In this document: piece after piece, positions 1-10,842 of the stretch
How the letters are laid out: every line of letters starts with the position of its first letter
How positions within the stretch are numbered: the stretch's first letter is position 1
DNA from: Axinella damicornis
Lineage: Eukaryota; Porifera; Demospongiae; Axinellida; Axinellidae
Assembly (NCBI GenBank): GCA_963931865.1
Contig: OZ007510.1
Location: forward strand, 12,177,981-12,241,980
Length of the DNA: 64,000 bases
Reading direction: 5' to 3'
Position numbers and translations under genes: made by a program
The notes under the pieces: model-generated
Seen by the model: only the letters and a program-made list of their open reading frames with translations
Databases searched by the model: none
Told to the model about the DNA's origin: nothing

Positions 1-316
1 CCATTGTCAGTTATTTGTGACGGCCTAGGAAGAACACTCATATGCATACACTAGCTGCGCTGAAGAGAACATCATTATACCATACATGAATTCATGAGCT
101 GATCATGACTATTTATATAAGCTATACATGTGTGAGAGTGATAATTATGCAGCTAGTCAGCTAGTGTGGCAACATGCGTGGAGTAATTAACTCAGCAAAA
201 AAGTGGACCAGCCAAAGCCAGACCGGCTGAGCAGGCTCCTACACCCTCTTCTGGTCTCTAGTGAATGAACTGATTACAGCTATACCATCTATTGGCAGTC
301 TTACATATCAGTATAC

Positions 317-3300
317 CTTCTGAGGCCCCAGGCCAGGACAGAGTGTGAGCTCCTCCCGGGAGGCCATTATGACCTTCTCCATTGTCTGCAAACACATGAC
401 AATGATTATGAACAACACAAAAGCACCATAAAAGCTTCAAAAGCAGAGCAGGTGACGCAACAACAAGAGCCATGACATTCTCCTTTCTGTGGAATGATTC
501 CTTTGACCACAACTATTTCCAGGCTCTCCCCTACATGCACGAGTGAAAAGGTAAGTGGAGGCCTGAGGATGATGCTACACACCGTTGCGACAATCCTTAG
601 CCTCATTCACAGGCTGCCCTACACATGCGGAAACAAAAAAATGTTCGTTGCCGTGTGTGCAAGAGGGAGCCTGGGAACAAGGCTAACATTTTCCACAGTA
701 AATGTGTACAGAAAATACATTCACACAGTTGATGGATGATGCAGTTGCCAATAACTATCACATAGAGTTCTACCTTGAAATTATTGAGCAGGGTGGCCGC
801 ATCTGTTTTGTTCACTTTTTTCACAGTAGTGAGGCTCTCAGTAACCTGGAAGATTTAACACAAGAATGTTGACATGGTGTCACCCTGAGACAAAACATAT
901 AGTCACTTCCCAGTAAGGAGTATAGTCTACAGCTCTCACACATGCTGGACGTTTGGGGTGTGTGTGGAAGAGACGAGGAGGGGAGAGGGGGAAGCCTCCC
1001 CCCCCCATTCCTGCAAGCGAGGTCCATATGACTAAAAAGCACAAATTTAGTGCCAGATTTGTACCAAGAGGGCATAAGTAGACCGCGGCTGAGCACAGTC
1101 TACTTATGTGCTCTTGTATCAGCTAATGGAGTTTAAATATCAAACTGATTATCAGGCTTTCACAGGCACTCATAGTCGTGTGCACTGTTCCCGTTACAGC
1201 ATAATGTCTAGGTTAGAAGCCGTATGCATGGACTACGCAGTGGAACCCCTTTATTCCGGACACCATGGGACTACAAACGTCCCAAACTAGCCTCGTTCCC
1301 AGGCCGTCTCAGGCCTGGGAACGAGGCTAGTCCCAAACATACCTTCTCAGGTGTCCTCATTGAGAGGTTTGGACTACAGGGGTTCCACTGTCATCTTAGC
1401 ACACCTGCTATGAGTGATTACGCAGCCTCGGTCCCAGGCCCCTGCCCAGATTTTTTGTCACTTGCGGTACTGCAACAAGCAACGTAAAGCTGTATTACAA
1501 GCGATGAAAGCTGGGTGGGGGCATAATTGTGTGCATGATTCTCCACATGCCGGCACATGTGTATAAAGTATATGAGCATGATGACATGCATCTGGAGTCT
1601 CACTCTGGATGTGAAGTCACTATCCACTCTCTCCATGAGCAGATCTGGAGGCTTGTTCTCGTAAGCCTTGTACGTCTCCAGGTATCTTCCGGCCTCCTCA
1701 TAGCTGCAGGGCACACAATGGGACAATCCATAATACGACAATACACACTGTTTGGGCGGTATGGCTGCACACGTGCCATGTAAACACAGCTGCACGTTAA
1801 GGGCATGGAATGTTGTAAATTTCAGGTGGTACACTGAAGGTCCAATGATTTGAAATATCAATATCTTTCAAGGGCTGGCTAACCAGCACCATGCTCCAGA
1901 ATCAGATATTGGGATACTCCCTTTGTGTCCACAGTCAACCGGCAGAGTGTAATCCTTCTAGCCTTGTTCCCAGCCTCGCACCATTTCTGATCGCACAAAG
2001 AATGTCCCACATTTCCGGAGTGCATGTGGCAGAAAGCTGGGCGGAGGCCTGGGAACAAAGCTGCATTCTTACTCTAGTTGTGACCTGACCCTTGTACTCA
2101 CATGGAAGTATGGTGCATTATGAACAGATATATACGTCCCAGTCTAAACAAATGATTACCTCTATGCGAGTACAAGGGTCAGGTCATCATGTACCGACAT
2201 ACCTCCATGTGAGTATGAGGGTCAGGTCATCATGCACTGACATACCTCCATGCGAGTACGAGGGTCAGGTCAGCTAGTATCGCAATCTTTGCAAGCTCCT
2301 GGAGTATTTTGTGACATTCAGACTGCAAGTGAAAGGGAACAGAAGTTTAATATTACAACACTCAGATACTGTTCCATCTTGGTGTTAGAACTGATTTGAT
2401 GTCTGATTCCCAGGCACAGCCCATCACCATTCTATTTGCATGTTTGAATTTTCAGAACAAACTCACAGGCATGCATGTGTACACACTAGCCTCGTTCCCA
2501 GGCCCTGCCCAGCTTCCTATCGCTTACAGTACGGTTAAGCTTTCTGTACTGCAAGCGATGGAAAGCTGGGTGTGGGACTGGGAACGAGGCTATGGCCGGG
2601 GCACACATTCCTGGACCACAGTGGTGTATTTAAGGCAGGGGGTTGGCATGGCAGGGGTCCTACCATGTCAACTGCCCTGCCACTGAGGTGCCGGGCTATA
2701 TGGTATATTCATGCATAATCAGGAGGTTTATTGTATTTCTATAGGCCCCTCAGAGCAACCGTTCACAATGTTATGATGACGTGCAATGTTTCTCTTTCAT
2801 TCTTTGTGCAACAGAACAATGAAAGGCTAAAGAGCGGTATACCCCTGGACTTCTCTAGACAACTTGACAATTCCCATACAAATTCTATATTTATCCTGGG
2901 GCCATGGTTATAAACAAACTGGACCAGAGGTGCAAGTAGCCTTTTGCTTAGCCACATACCCAGACCTTCTCACCCCAGTGTTTGTCACTTGCAGTATAAC
3001 GGAGGGGAAAGTCTGGTAAAAACTCATCTCGTGCAGTGACGAACCTTACTGTTGGATGGACGTGAGGAGGAGTGGCACAGCTTTTTGAGGGACTCTGTAA
3101 AAGCTGGACTCTGGACTGGACCATGGACTGGACTAAGGACTGGACTGGACTATGGACTGGACTGGACTATGGACGACTGGACTGACCAAAACAGCTGTAC
3201 ACATATACAGCAAACGTCACCCAAGCTATGAAGGGTTGTCTCCAGCTCTCTCTTAAGTTGCTTCCTTGCCTGTTGCGGCATCGTTCCTTGATTTCCAAGA

Positions 3301-6082
3301 GGTCAAAGGTTATGTGCATTCAACAATGGGCTCAAACTACAGCCATGGATAACATGGAATATTCCTTCTGGTTCTACACTTCACGAAAGGCTGGAGTTTG
3401 GTGATAACTGCTCTTCAAGCAGGCAGAGCATCCTAACTGGAGCTCAATGACAATAATTCTTTCCAACCAATGTGTGTGACCTCCATAAGAAACAGTCAAC
3501 ACAAGTCATAGCCGGTACAGAACCCACAAGAATTCAGCCATAGCCACTTTTGTTGAAGCTCATTAAATATGCATGTGACCTTTGACCTCTCTGAAATCGA
3601 GGAGATGATGCTGCAACAGGCTAGGAAGCAGCTTGAGACAGAGCTGGAGACGACCCGTCATAGCTTTGGTGACGTTTGCTATCTGTATACAGCTGTTTTG
3701 GTCAGTCCAGTCCAGTCCATAGTCCAGTCCATGGTCCAGTCCAGAGTCCAGCTTTTACAGAGTCTAGCTTTTATAGAGTCCTGCTTTTTGAACAGAGAAA
3801 CATTGCCGATGTCAACCACTCAGTAGCTGGTGAATGCTTGCCCGTGATTGTGATCAGTAGCGCACTTACGTACTTACGTAAGGACGGAACATTACATTGT
3901 GGTTTGACCGAGAAGATGCCACATGTCCATCAAATGTGGAGGTACGTCACTGCACGTAAAGAGTACATTTCACCATGCTTTCCCTTCTGTTAGTACTACT
4001 AGTGACAAATACTGGGGTGAGAAGGCCTGGTATGAGGGCTAGCTTTGAGTACCGATTCCCAGAGACCACTAACCAGCTGTAACACAGCACTAACTGGAAA
4101 ATCATTTCCCACCAGTTGAAGCCCAAGAATATTTGTCAGACCCATAATACATTCTACCACAGTGTGTGGGCGATCGTTTGATGTACTGTGGAGGATAAAT
4201 CGGTTATCCTCCACGATGACGTAATTGAACCACGCTGTGGTGAGAATCAGAGAGCTATAGCTGTCCTAGCAGCCGGATCCAGCTACTGACTGGACGTGGA
4301 GGTTATGTCTGTGGTAGAAGCCGGATCTACTACGTCGACTCGGAGGTTATGCGGTTTATCCTCCTTGGGAAAGTTTGCCTCGGCTCCGCCTCAATCGCGG
4401 AGGATAAATCTCGTCAACGTAGTAGATCCCATATATATACGGTGTCAACAAGTATCGGTGAAGCCCAAGTACCAGTTGTTACCACATACCGTGTCAACAT
4501 GCACAAGGAGTATCCTCAGCTCATATTGCTTTCCCAGCTCCTTGAGGCGGGTGTGGATGTAGTCCGGATGGAGAGAATGGTACCTCACACTGCAGGAGAG
4601 AAGCATACCGTGATGTGACTAATCAGTCATGGGATGTGGTAATATTCGGTGACTTCACCTCAGGAACAGAGCGCAGGTGGTCCTCCCGAGCACAAAGTCT
4701 GGGACGATATCCCCAAGTTCCCAGGGAACATTACGTATGTGCCTCATCACGGGGTTGTTTTTCTATACACAAGAAGTGGACATTCAGCCATCATGTGTAC
4801 CAACCAGCCTCGTTCCCAGCACCAGTATTTGATCACTTGCCACACATACTGCAAGTGACCAAATACTGGCGGTGGGAACGGCCAGGGAACAAGGTAGCCT
4901 CATTCCCAGGCCATTCCCACCGCCAGTATTTGATCACTTCCAGTATGAAATACGGCAGGGGAAAGCCTGGAATATCTGGTCACGTGCGATGAAATCAGAT
5001 AGACACACGCAGGGCGGTGCCCAACGAAGAATCTTGACATCCTGTGTTGTACTGTCTGTTGGATGTCAGAGCGTTTGCAATGCAGACGATCAATATCGTT
5101 CATTGTTCACACCGCCGGGGATGGATCGGCGCGAACAGGTACTATAACGGTTGGGCACTGCCCCTTGTGTGTCCACCATCTGTCTATCTGACATAATCAC
5201 ACATGACCAGATCTCCCAGGCCTTCCCCCGCCATATTTCATACTGGAAGCAATCAAATACTGGTGGTGGGAACGGCCTGGGAACAAGGCTAGGAACAATT
5301 TTAAGGCTATGTAGAAATTAGGCCTGAGCAATAGCTCTACTATATCATTTACATAACTAAACTCTAGCTAAGAGACTGAATCTGTGTTAAGACATGCTCT
5401 CTTCCTGTTCACAATTTCCTAGCAATGCTGAAGGCACACTCAGAATCCTGAGTGATAGCGATACCTTTTACTATCTCAATAGCAATACTGGGAGTACTAT
5501 TGTGATTGTGGTACTATCGCTACTACTGCTCAGGCCTAATACAAACCAAGCGTGCAATACCCCATAGAACACCTGAACAGGATTGGTGATGACGGTGTGG
5601 GGGTGGTGGTGCACACCTGGGCCCATGCCGGTGCTAGCAGCAGCATGGGAACTAGACTCGGAAACAGATTCAGTGGCTCTTCCCCCTCCAGATCCACTAT
5701 TGCCGGGACAATCTGATACTCCTGTAGCTGCAAGTTCAGATCCGGTGGAATCCTTACGAGACACTGTAGCTTCACTACTCTCTTCAAGGTCTCCTAGGAG
5801 ATGCCCCCGCGTCTTAGCTACGTGCTCCTCCACATGGGGCCCTGGAAATGAGACACTGCTTCCTTGCACTGGTGCAGCATGAGGTTCCAGTTCATATGTT
5901 CTACTGTTTCCTACTGCTCTCGCAGTTGACAGTTCCTTCTCTTTGACCCTGGTAGCAGCAGTAGCATGAGTAGCTGTGAAGAGGGTGGGGTCTCTGTTGG
6001 CTGAAACTTTGTTAGCCTGCTTTATGTCTGCCACAGAAGGGATGGAGAAGCCTCTTGTACAAAGGCCTCCGCTTTTCTTCAT
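317..6082 (-). CDS. ERCC1: ERCC1-like DNA excision repair protein (7 exons seen, C-terminal exon missing)
   Basis: ERCC1 is the non-catalytic partner of the XPF nuclease; the pair cuts DNA 5' of lesions in nucleotide-excision and crosslink repair in the nucleus. Minus-strand exons, each with AG before and GT after: 6082-5573 (ATG at 6082), 4762-4659, 4589-4490, 2322-2246, 1703-1604, 845-774, 385-317. Their phases join without a break into about 344 residues. Seen motifs: [19 protein letters not shown] and [13 protein letters not shown] (central XPF/XPA-binding fold), [45 protein letters not shown], and the helix-hairpin-helix core [11 protein letters not shown]. The first 170 residues are Ser/Ala-rich and poorly conserved, as in other ERCC1 proteins. 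The family ends 10-20 residues after PQK; that last exon is not recognised between 1 and 316 and probably lies left of the window. The introns carry several foldback repeats. Family assignment is firm; exon 1 rests on its donor joining exon 2 in frame. Confidence 0.92.
668..684. repeat. Solo right end of the TAGCC/GGCTA foldback family
   Basis: One copy of the terminal motif (AGCCTGGGAACAAGGCT) with no partner arm near it. It lies in the ERCC1 intron between exons 6 and 7. Nothing else is seen in this intron. Confidence 0.45.
1288..1329. mobile_element. 42-bp palindromic TAGCC/GGCTA insertion with 9-bp target duplication
   Basis: A near-perfect palindrome: an 18-base arm beginning TAGCCTCGTTCCCAGGCC, a 6-base loop, and the exact complement ending GGCTA. 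It is flanked by the 9-bp direct repeat GTCCCAAAC (1279-1287 and 1330-1338). The repeat shows it arrived as an insertion. It lies in an ERCC1 intron. It is too short to encode anything, so movement must rely on another element. Confidence 0.88.
1959..2063. mobile_element. Degenerate TAGCC/GGCTA foldback
   Basis: The left tip TAGCCTTGTTCCCAG and the mutated right tip GGCCTGGGAACAAAGCT face each other about 105 bp apart. Arms are diverged and no target duplication is visible. It sits in the ERCC1 intron between exons 4 and 5. Confidence 0.55.
2160..2289 (-). repeat. 43-bp tandem triplication of the ERCC1 exon 4 donor site
   Basis: The end of ERCC1 exon 4 together with its 5' splice site is present three times in tandem with an exact 43-bp step (exon|GT boundaries at 2246, 2203 and 2160 on the minus strand). 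The middle copy keeps a good GTATGT donor; the outer copy has GTAATC. A fourth, inverted copy lies at about 2084-2110 on the plus strand. Use of the extra donors would add 43 or 86 nt and break the frame, so the first donor is taken as the real one. Confidence 0.8.
2487..2592. mobile_element. TAGCC/GGCTA foldback, 106 bp
   Basis: Arms TAGCCTCGTTCCCAGGCC...CCCAGCTT and AAGCTGGG...GGGAACGAGGCTA pair through about 30 bp. The centre is also self-complementary (GCTTACAGTAC against GTACTGCAAGC). The 9-bp flanks do not match (TGTACACAC against TGGCCGGGG), so either one end is rearranged or the duplication has decayed. Confidence 0.7.
2949..4041. mobile_element. 1.1-kb foldback element in the ERCC1 intron 3
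   Basis: Two arms of roughly 350-400 bp are inverted repeats of each other with several indels. Examples are the GGACTGGACTATGGACTGGA tracts at 3104-3185 against 3697-3763, GGTCAAAGGT near 3300 against ACCTTTGACC near 3578, and CTTCTCACCCCAGTGTTTGT near 2965 against its complement near 4010. The outer ends are TAGCC and GGGCTA, as in the short palindromes. The 9-bp flanks are only weakly alike. Small open frames inside it (about 3569-3826) look like by-products of the repeats, not genes. Confidence 0.7.
4145..4430 (+). repeat. Dispersed repeat with nested palindromes (copy 1)
   Basis: About 285 bp that recurs inverted at 55078-55370. It holds two internal hairpins, GGAGGATAAATCGGTTATCC and a larger one bounded by GGATCTACTACGTCGACTC and its complement. 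Non-coding; likely a MITE of another family. It lies in the ERCC1 intron 3, just 3' of exon 3 (4490-4589). Confidence 0.7.
4805..4893. mobile_element. Small foldback abutting a second element
   Basis: The arms CAGCCTCGTTCCCAGCACCAGTATTTG-like and the complement ending near GGCCAGGGAACAAGG pair over about 35 bp. Its right tip runs directly into the left tip of the next element at 4894, so the two may be nested. Confidence 0.55.
4894..5291. mobile_element. 398-bp TAGCC/GGCTA element in ERCC1 intron 1
   Basis: Terminal inverted repeats of about 100 bp start TAGCCTCATTCCCAGGCC and end GGCCTGGGAACAAGGCTA. Flanks share GGAACAA (within 4885-4893 and at 5292-5298), an imperfect duplication. A related, truncated copy is at 19380-19640 in the BRF2-like gene. 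No coding capacity. Confidence 0.72.
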
Positions 6083-6469
6083 CTCATGCTCGACAGTTCG
6101 GTGGGCATTATTTGAAGCGACTTGGCCTTACGAGGAAACCGGAATGCGCCATCACAACAGCCAGCCCTGCCCTAAATTCATTGCAGCCAGCCCCATACAA
6201 GGAGGTACGGAATTTTTATAGCTTATAGTATCTACAGCATGTGACGCGATCAGGTGCTCAGATACAAGATCCAAGCCTGCCACAGCTATACTTTGTGCAT
6301 ACATGCAGGTAAGTACGCTGCATTGCCTGGATCATGACACTAAATAGTGTGTTCTTAGACAGGAAGTGCATGTAGCCAGACTATTAGCCACTTTGCAATC
6401 TGTAACGTATTATGTTCACTTTAAATTCCATAACAGACCAGGACGTAATCTGTGTTGCCGAGTGAAGAA
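6083..6469. promoter_or_regulatory. Shared head-to-head promoter interval (ERCC1 / beta-helix protein)
   Basis: 387 bp separate two divergent start codons. No TATA box stands out. On the plus side a small possible 5'-leader intron is visible (GTAAGT at 6309, acceptor TTCTTAGACAG ending 6362, 54 bp), so transcription of the right-hand gene probably begins near or before 6300. Any sharing of promoter elements is inference from the spacing only. Confidence 0.5.
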
Positions 6470-9400
6470 ATGTGCCCCATCTCAATACTGCGTCTGCTGT
6501 GCCTGGCAGGGACAATGCTGCCACTGGTGGCTGCAGTGTCTGTACACACAAACAACCACTGCTCAAACAATGAGGACTGCATGACGTTAGATGCCGCCCT
6601 TGGCTTCATGGTCTCAGGTCAGCTCGACTCAAACACCACCTTGATGCTTGACCCTGGTGTGCACATCATTGAAACATTCTACCTAGTTCAGGGTTTGTCA
6701 CAGATCAGCATTGTAGGTGACGGGGATCCATCAGAGGTGGTGATCACCTGTAGCACACAGGTTGGAATGGCCTTCATTGACATTGCAGGGCTGAGTTTTA
6801 CTAATCTCACCATCAGTGGGTGTGGTCTCAGCAACGCAGAGCATATCGCCACTGTTATCAACGTAACAAAGTCTTTTGTTGATGTTTTCATTGTGGTCCC
6901 CCCAGCATTTTCCTCCGCCCTCTTCATAGTAAGCTGTGCTGATCTACTCATGGAGAACGTTGTGATCAAGAATAACTACGGCTTTGGGATGACGGGGATA
7001 AACGTAGTTGGTACTTCCATCTTGTCACAAACTCATTTTGTTTCAAATTTTCCCACAATGTGTGTAGTGGATCTGAACGACTATAATAGTCCTGGGGGGG
7101 CAGGAGGAGGCGTGTTCTTTCTGTACCACAACTATCTGGAGCATTACACTCCTCGGTTCACGTATAACTTCACCACTCTCACTATTCAGGATAGCTCATT
7201 TCGCAACAATTACGCTTGCAGACTAAACCTGTTCACCACCCTCTACTCGAGACTTTCTCGCAGCATCTCGACTGATGATCCCACGTCCGAGCACAGCATC
7301 ACCGGTGCTGGTGGGCTCAGCATATTCCTAGCTCAGGGTGATTATCACGTGAGAAGCTTTGTTGAGTCCTGTTTGTTTCGCAACAATTCGAGTGTATATA
7401 ATGGAGCGGCAATGGAAGTTATTCAGTTTGAAATCACAGATGATTGTCACGTGTTTGTGAACAACAGTGAATTCAGCGGAAATGGTGGTGGTCTTCTTCA
7501 GAGGTATGGTCTCAATGGTTTTGACCCTGTGGGTGCGTTGTTGGCTGCGTTCTATTTGCGGATTCCAAGGGAGCGATTGAACGTAGAAGTCGCAGCTGGA
7601 TTCCTATTACATAGCCCCAGCACTGTACATGCAGTTAACTGCACTTTCACCGGCAACGTAGCAGCTACTGGGGCAGGATTGACTGTGGTTTCATTTGGGC
7701 CTGCTATAGGCTTTGTCCAAGACCAGATGTTTGTTAAAAATTGCACTTTTAGGGAAAACCGAGCAGTACACGGAGAAGCAATATCTGTATCGGAAATTAG
7801 CTACAGTGCGTTTGAACCAGGTGTTGAGATATACATGGAGGATTTGCTGGTGATCAACAATACAAAGTTTGAAACGCCAGAACTCCGCAGCACAGTAGGG
7901 ACTGGTGTATTTGACATCAGCTTTCTTAGTGTTTTCATGAAAGGTACAAACACATTCTATGGTAACCAGAATACAGCAATGTCACTGTATGGTGCAATTG
8001 TAACCATACGTGGCAACACTCTCTTTGAACGCAATGTTGGACTGACGGGAGGGGCTATGCATTTCGAATCTGAGTCATACCTTGTTTTGGAAGGCAGAGC
8101 AAACGTTACCTTTCAGGATAATGTTGGTCTAATTGCTGGAGGTGCTGTCTATGTCAGCTTCCTGGCCATCAGAACAACAAGCCAGTACGATTGCTTCCTC
8201 TTCTTTGATGAAATCGACCAACTCTGTAACCTCTTTGGAACTTGCAACATCACAAATATCCATGCCTCGATTCAGTTCATCAACAATTCTTCCCCGCTTG
8301 GAAGTGCCATATATGGTTCAGCCTTTAGTACCTGTCCTTGGGGACAGGGAAGTCTAGCTTATCAACCAGAACTATCTCCCGAAAATGGACTTGGAATGGT
8401 TGCTTTCCTGAATGGGCTTGAACCTACTCTTGTCTTTGATCCTCCAATCACAAAGGGAAACAGAGTTATCAATACCAATGCAAAGACCATTTTTTCAGAA
8501 ATGGGACTCTCTGCTAATACAACAACTGTCATGCCAGGACAAGAGTTTGACGCTGGTCTAGGTTCATTTGATCAACTTTATCAACCAGTTCCCCTCACAA
8601 TCTATTCCCAACTCTCTAAAGTAGAAGGCAATGCAGTTGAAGGTGCTCATGTTGTGATCGGAGAGACTGACCGCTATTTGCTAGTTGGAGTTACCACAAA
8701 TTTCACCAGCGTACCTGTTACAGTGTTTGGAGATGAGAATTCAGATTTGAATGTGACAATCACGAGTAATGAAGCAAGTGTAGAATACATAGTTTCTGTC
8801 TATCTCATGAATTGTTCAATCGGCTTTCAGTTCGATAATGCGTCTCATAGTTGTCGGTGTGTCATAAACGAGACTCTACCTGAAGTGCAGTGTCAGAGAA
8901 ATGGAAACATTACCTACCCAGTGGATGCATGGATTGGAGTGGATGGTGCAGGCAACTTCGTTATGCATGATTGCATCACAGACTATTGCCTTCCCGGAGT
9001 GACCTCCCTGAATCTTTCCTCTCCAAACGATCAATGTCGGAACAATCGTGGTGGTGTCTTATGTGGGGGGTGTCAGGACGGCTACAGTAGGGTTCTTGGA
9101 ACTTCCAGGTGTATGGTGTGCCCCAACCACAACCATCTTGCTCTGATCATTGTCTTTGCTGTTTGGGGGATCCTGCTAGTTCTCACTATCTCCTTTTTGG
9201 GTATGACAATCACAGATGGCTACATCAACGGATTTATCTTCTATTGTAACATCATTAGTATCTTTTTGAACGATTTTTTAGCAATTTCTCATGAGCAAGG
9301 CGGCTCCATAGTCACACCCCTTGTAGCCTTCTTGAACCTCGATTTTGGGATAGAAACCTGTTTTTTTAATGGCATGACTCAGTTAGATACAGTTGCTCTA

Positions 9401-10363
9401 AATCTGATATTCCCGTTCTATCTGGCTGGAATCTTGCTTGTGATTGTCCTCTTAGCTAAATACTGCAGAAGGCCAAACCTCTTCAAGGACTTCAATGCCA
9501 CTCATTCATTGGCCACCCTTCTGCTTCTATCGTACACCAGCATAGTGCGCACATGTATAGACATTGTGGGAGTCTATTCGATGGATTCACCTTTGGGAAC
9601 CAGGTGGCACGGAGACCCAAACCTAATATATTTCTCCAGTTACCACGGTTTCCTCTGTATCTTGTCCATTGTGCTTCTGATTGTCCTGGTGCCATTTCCT
9701 CTTCTGCTAGTGGCACCCCGTCTTACATTCAGGATAAAGACCCTATGCAAACTCAAGCCACTCATTGATGCATTCGTAGCACCATTTGACTCACACCGGC
9801 GATCCTGGCTTGGATTTCGACTGCTTGTCCGGCTGGTGATATTCATCATTGCTTTCTTGGGAATTGATTACAAACTTATTTCGGTCACCATACTCCTAGC
9901 ACTGCTTGTTGTACTTCAAGCCTACTTGAAGCCATTTTCAACCACAATCCGCAACTTGGTGGACTTGTCCATTGTCCTGAACCTTACCATTCTCTCCATT
10001 GTCGGACTTTACCTACGACCAAAGAATTTGCAGTTTGATGTAGAGGTACATTATGTAACTCTTGGGTTTGTTCTTGTCTTTGGCCTCGAGTTCATATTCT
10101 TGTTTGTCTACTATATATTGAAAGCCTTTGCAGTAACTCGCAAGTTTTGTTGGAAGATAAAGTCCTTAGCGGAGGGAATGCTGAATCGTGTGAAAGCCTT
10201 TGTGGTAGAGCACTCAAAGTCTACTAAGAAAAGTGTTCCTATGGAAGCAGAAATGTTCCATCGTACCCACCATACAAGTGTGGCTGCTCCAGGGAATGAT
10301 CAAAGTTTTCAAGCTACTGAGTTTATTGGCCTTCGTGAATCCCTGCTTGAAGCAAACTCATGA
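6470..10363 (+). CDS. Intronless secreted beta-helix ectodomain / multi-pass membrane protein, 1297 aa
   Basis: Uncharacterised protein. The frame is open from a GTG at 6452, but the first ATG (6470) starts a good signal peptide (MCPISILRLLCLAGTMLPLV), so I use that. Residues about 30-680 show repeated FxxNxA/GGAxxV-type turns and many N-glycosylation sites, as in right-handed parallel beta-helix (pectate-lyase-like) domains. Residues about 780-885 are Cys-rich (CRNNRGGVLCGGCQDGYS). From about 890 to 1230 there are eight or nine hydrophobic helices, including FCIL/LLLLSYTSIVRTC-like segments, then a short basic cytoplasmic tail. This order (signal, beta-helix, Cys-rich stalk, membrane bundle) suggests a cell-surface receptor or adhesion protein. 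It resembles multi-copy families known from sponges and choanoflagellates, but I can name no founder. Lack of introns, beside intron-rich genes, hints at retroposition. Confidence 0.85.
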   Translation: MCPISILRLLCLAGTMLPLVAAVSVHTNNHCSNNEDCMTLDAALGFMVSGQLDSNTTLMLDPGVHIIETFYLVQGLSQISIVGDGDPSEVVITCSTQVGMAFIDIAGLSFTNLTISGCGLSNAEHIATVINVTKSFVDVFIVVPPAFSSALFIVSCADLLMENVVIKNNYGFGMTGINVVGTSILSQTHFVSNFPTMCVVDLNDYNSPGGAGGGVFFLYHNYLEHYTPRFTYNFTTLTIQDSSFRNNYACRLNLFTTLYSRLSRSISTDDPTSEHSITGAGGLSIFLAQGDYHVRSFVESCLFRNNSSVYNGAAMEVIQFEITDDCHVFVNNSEFSGNGGGLLQRYGLNGFDPVGALLAAFYLRIPRERLNVEVAAGFLLHSPSTVHAVNCTFTGNVAATGAGLTVVSFGPAIGFVQDQMFVKNCTFRENRAVHGEAISVSEISYSAFEPGVEIYMEDLLVINNTKFETPELRSTVGTGVFDISFLSVFMKGTNTFYGNQNTAMSLYGAIVTIRGNTLFERNVGLTGGAMHFESESYLVLEGRANVTFQDNVGLIAGGAVYVSFLAIRTTSQYDCFLFFDEIDQLCNLFGTCNITNIHASIQFINNSSPLGSAIYGSAFSTCPWGQGSLAYQPELSPENGLGMVAFLNGLEPTLVFDPPITKGNRVINTNAKTIFSEMGLSANTTTVMPGQEFDAGLGSFDQLYQPVPLTIYSQLSKVEGNAVEGAHVVIGETDRYLLVGVTTNFTSVPVTVFGDENSDLNVTITSNEASVEYIVSVYLMNCSIGFQFDNASHSCRCVINETLPEVQCQRNGNITYPVDAWIGVDGAGNFVMHDCITDYCLPGVTSLNLSSPNDQCRNNRGGVLCGGCQDGYSRVLGTSRCMVCPNHNHLALIIVFAVWGILLVLTISFLGMTITDGYINGFIFYCNIISIFLNDFLAISHEQGGSIVTPLVAFLNLDFGIETCFFNGMTQLDTVALNLIFPFYLAGILLVIVLLAKYCRRPNLFKDFNATHSLATLLLLSYTSIVRTCIDIVGVYSMDSPLGTRWHGDPNLIYFSSYHGFLCILSIVLLIVLVPFPLLLVAPRLTFRIKTLCKLKPLIDAFVAPFDSHRRSWLGFRLLVRLVIFIIAFLGIDYKLISVTILLALLVVLQAYLKPFSTTIRNLVDLSIVLNLTILSIVGLYLRPKNLQFDVEVHYVTLGFVLVFGLEFIFLFVYYILKAFAVTRKFCWKIKSLAEGMLNRVKAFVVEHSKSTKKSVPMEAEMFHRTHHTSVAAPGNDQSFQATEFIGLRESLLEANS

Positions 10364-10842
10364 TTCATGGTTGGACCGCTTTCACTACTGACAGAGTATA
10401 AGCTAAGAGTGTGTCAGACTTTATCGGTGTGCACATCCATTAATTTTAATCTTGTGTGAAATACATGAATGTAGTAAGAGTGTGTCAGACTTTATCAGTG
10501 TGTTGATCATTAATCTGATGCTCTATTCCAGTATATAATTATTGGAAAGAATGTACGTACAAATAAGAGGCTTGACTGTTTGTTTGGAAGTTATACACTA
10601 TACTGATCCACCTCACCCTCTCCCCTCACCTCTCCCTTCTTGCTCTCCACCTTGCCCAATATCCCTCTCTCCCTCCCCCTACCACCTCTCTCCCCCACAC
10701 TCCATCTACCCCCTTTCCGTCTCTTGTTTCACCTCCCCCTCCACTCTAGATCTCTTACCTCTCCCCTCCTCTGTTCTCTCAAATTCCTTAGCTGTCTGAC
10801 ACAGCTGAAGCACATGACTGTGTAGCTAACCAAGTTCAATAA
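10364..10842 (+). terminator. 3' untranslated region with polyadenylation signal
   Basis: The 3' region of the beta-helix gene holds a 26-bp direct duplication (AGAGTGTGTCAGACTTTATC at 10408 and 10480), a pyrimidine-rich stretch from about 10605 to 10790, and a canonical AATAAA at 10837-10842. No other signal is seen nearer the stop, so this is the likely cleavage region. Confidence 0.6.

Noticed and set aside
2487..2592. Sixth member with 9-bp target duplication
   Set aside because: Flanking 9-mers do not match; kept only as a foldback without proof of insertion. The same holds for 41452, 44347, 46831 and 50844.
3569..3826. Coding frame [13 protein letters not shown]...
   Set aside because: It lies within one arm of a 1.1-kb foldback, and the other arm carries the same sequence in reverse.
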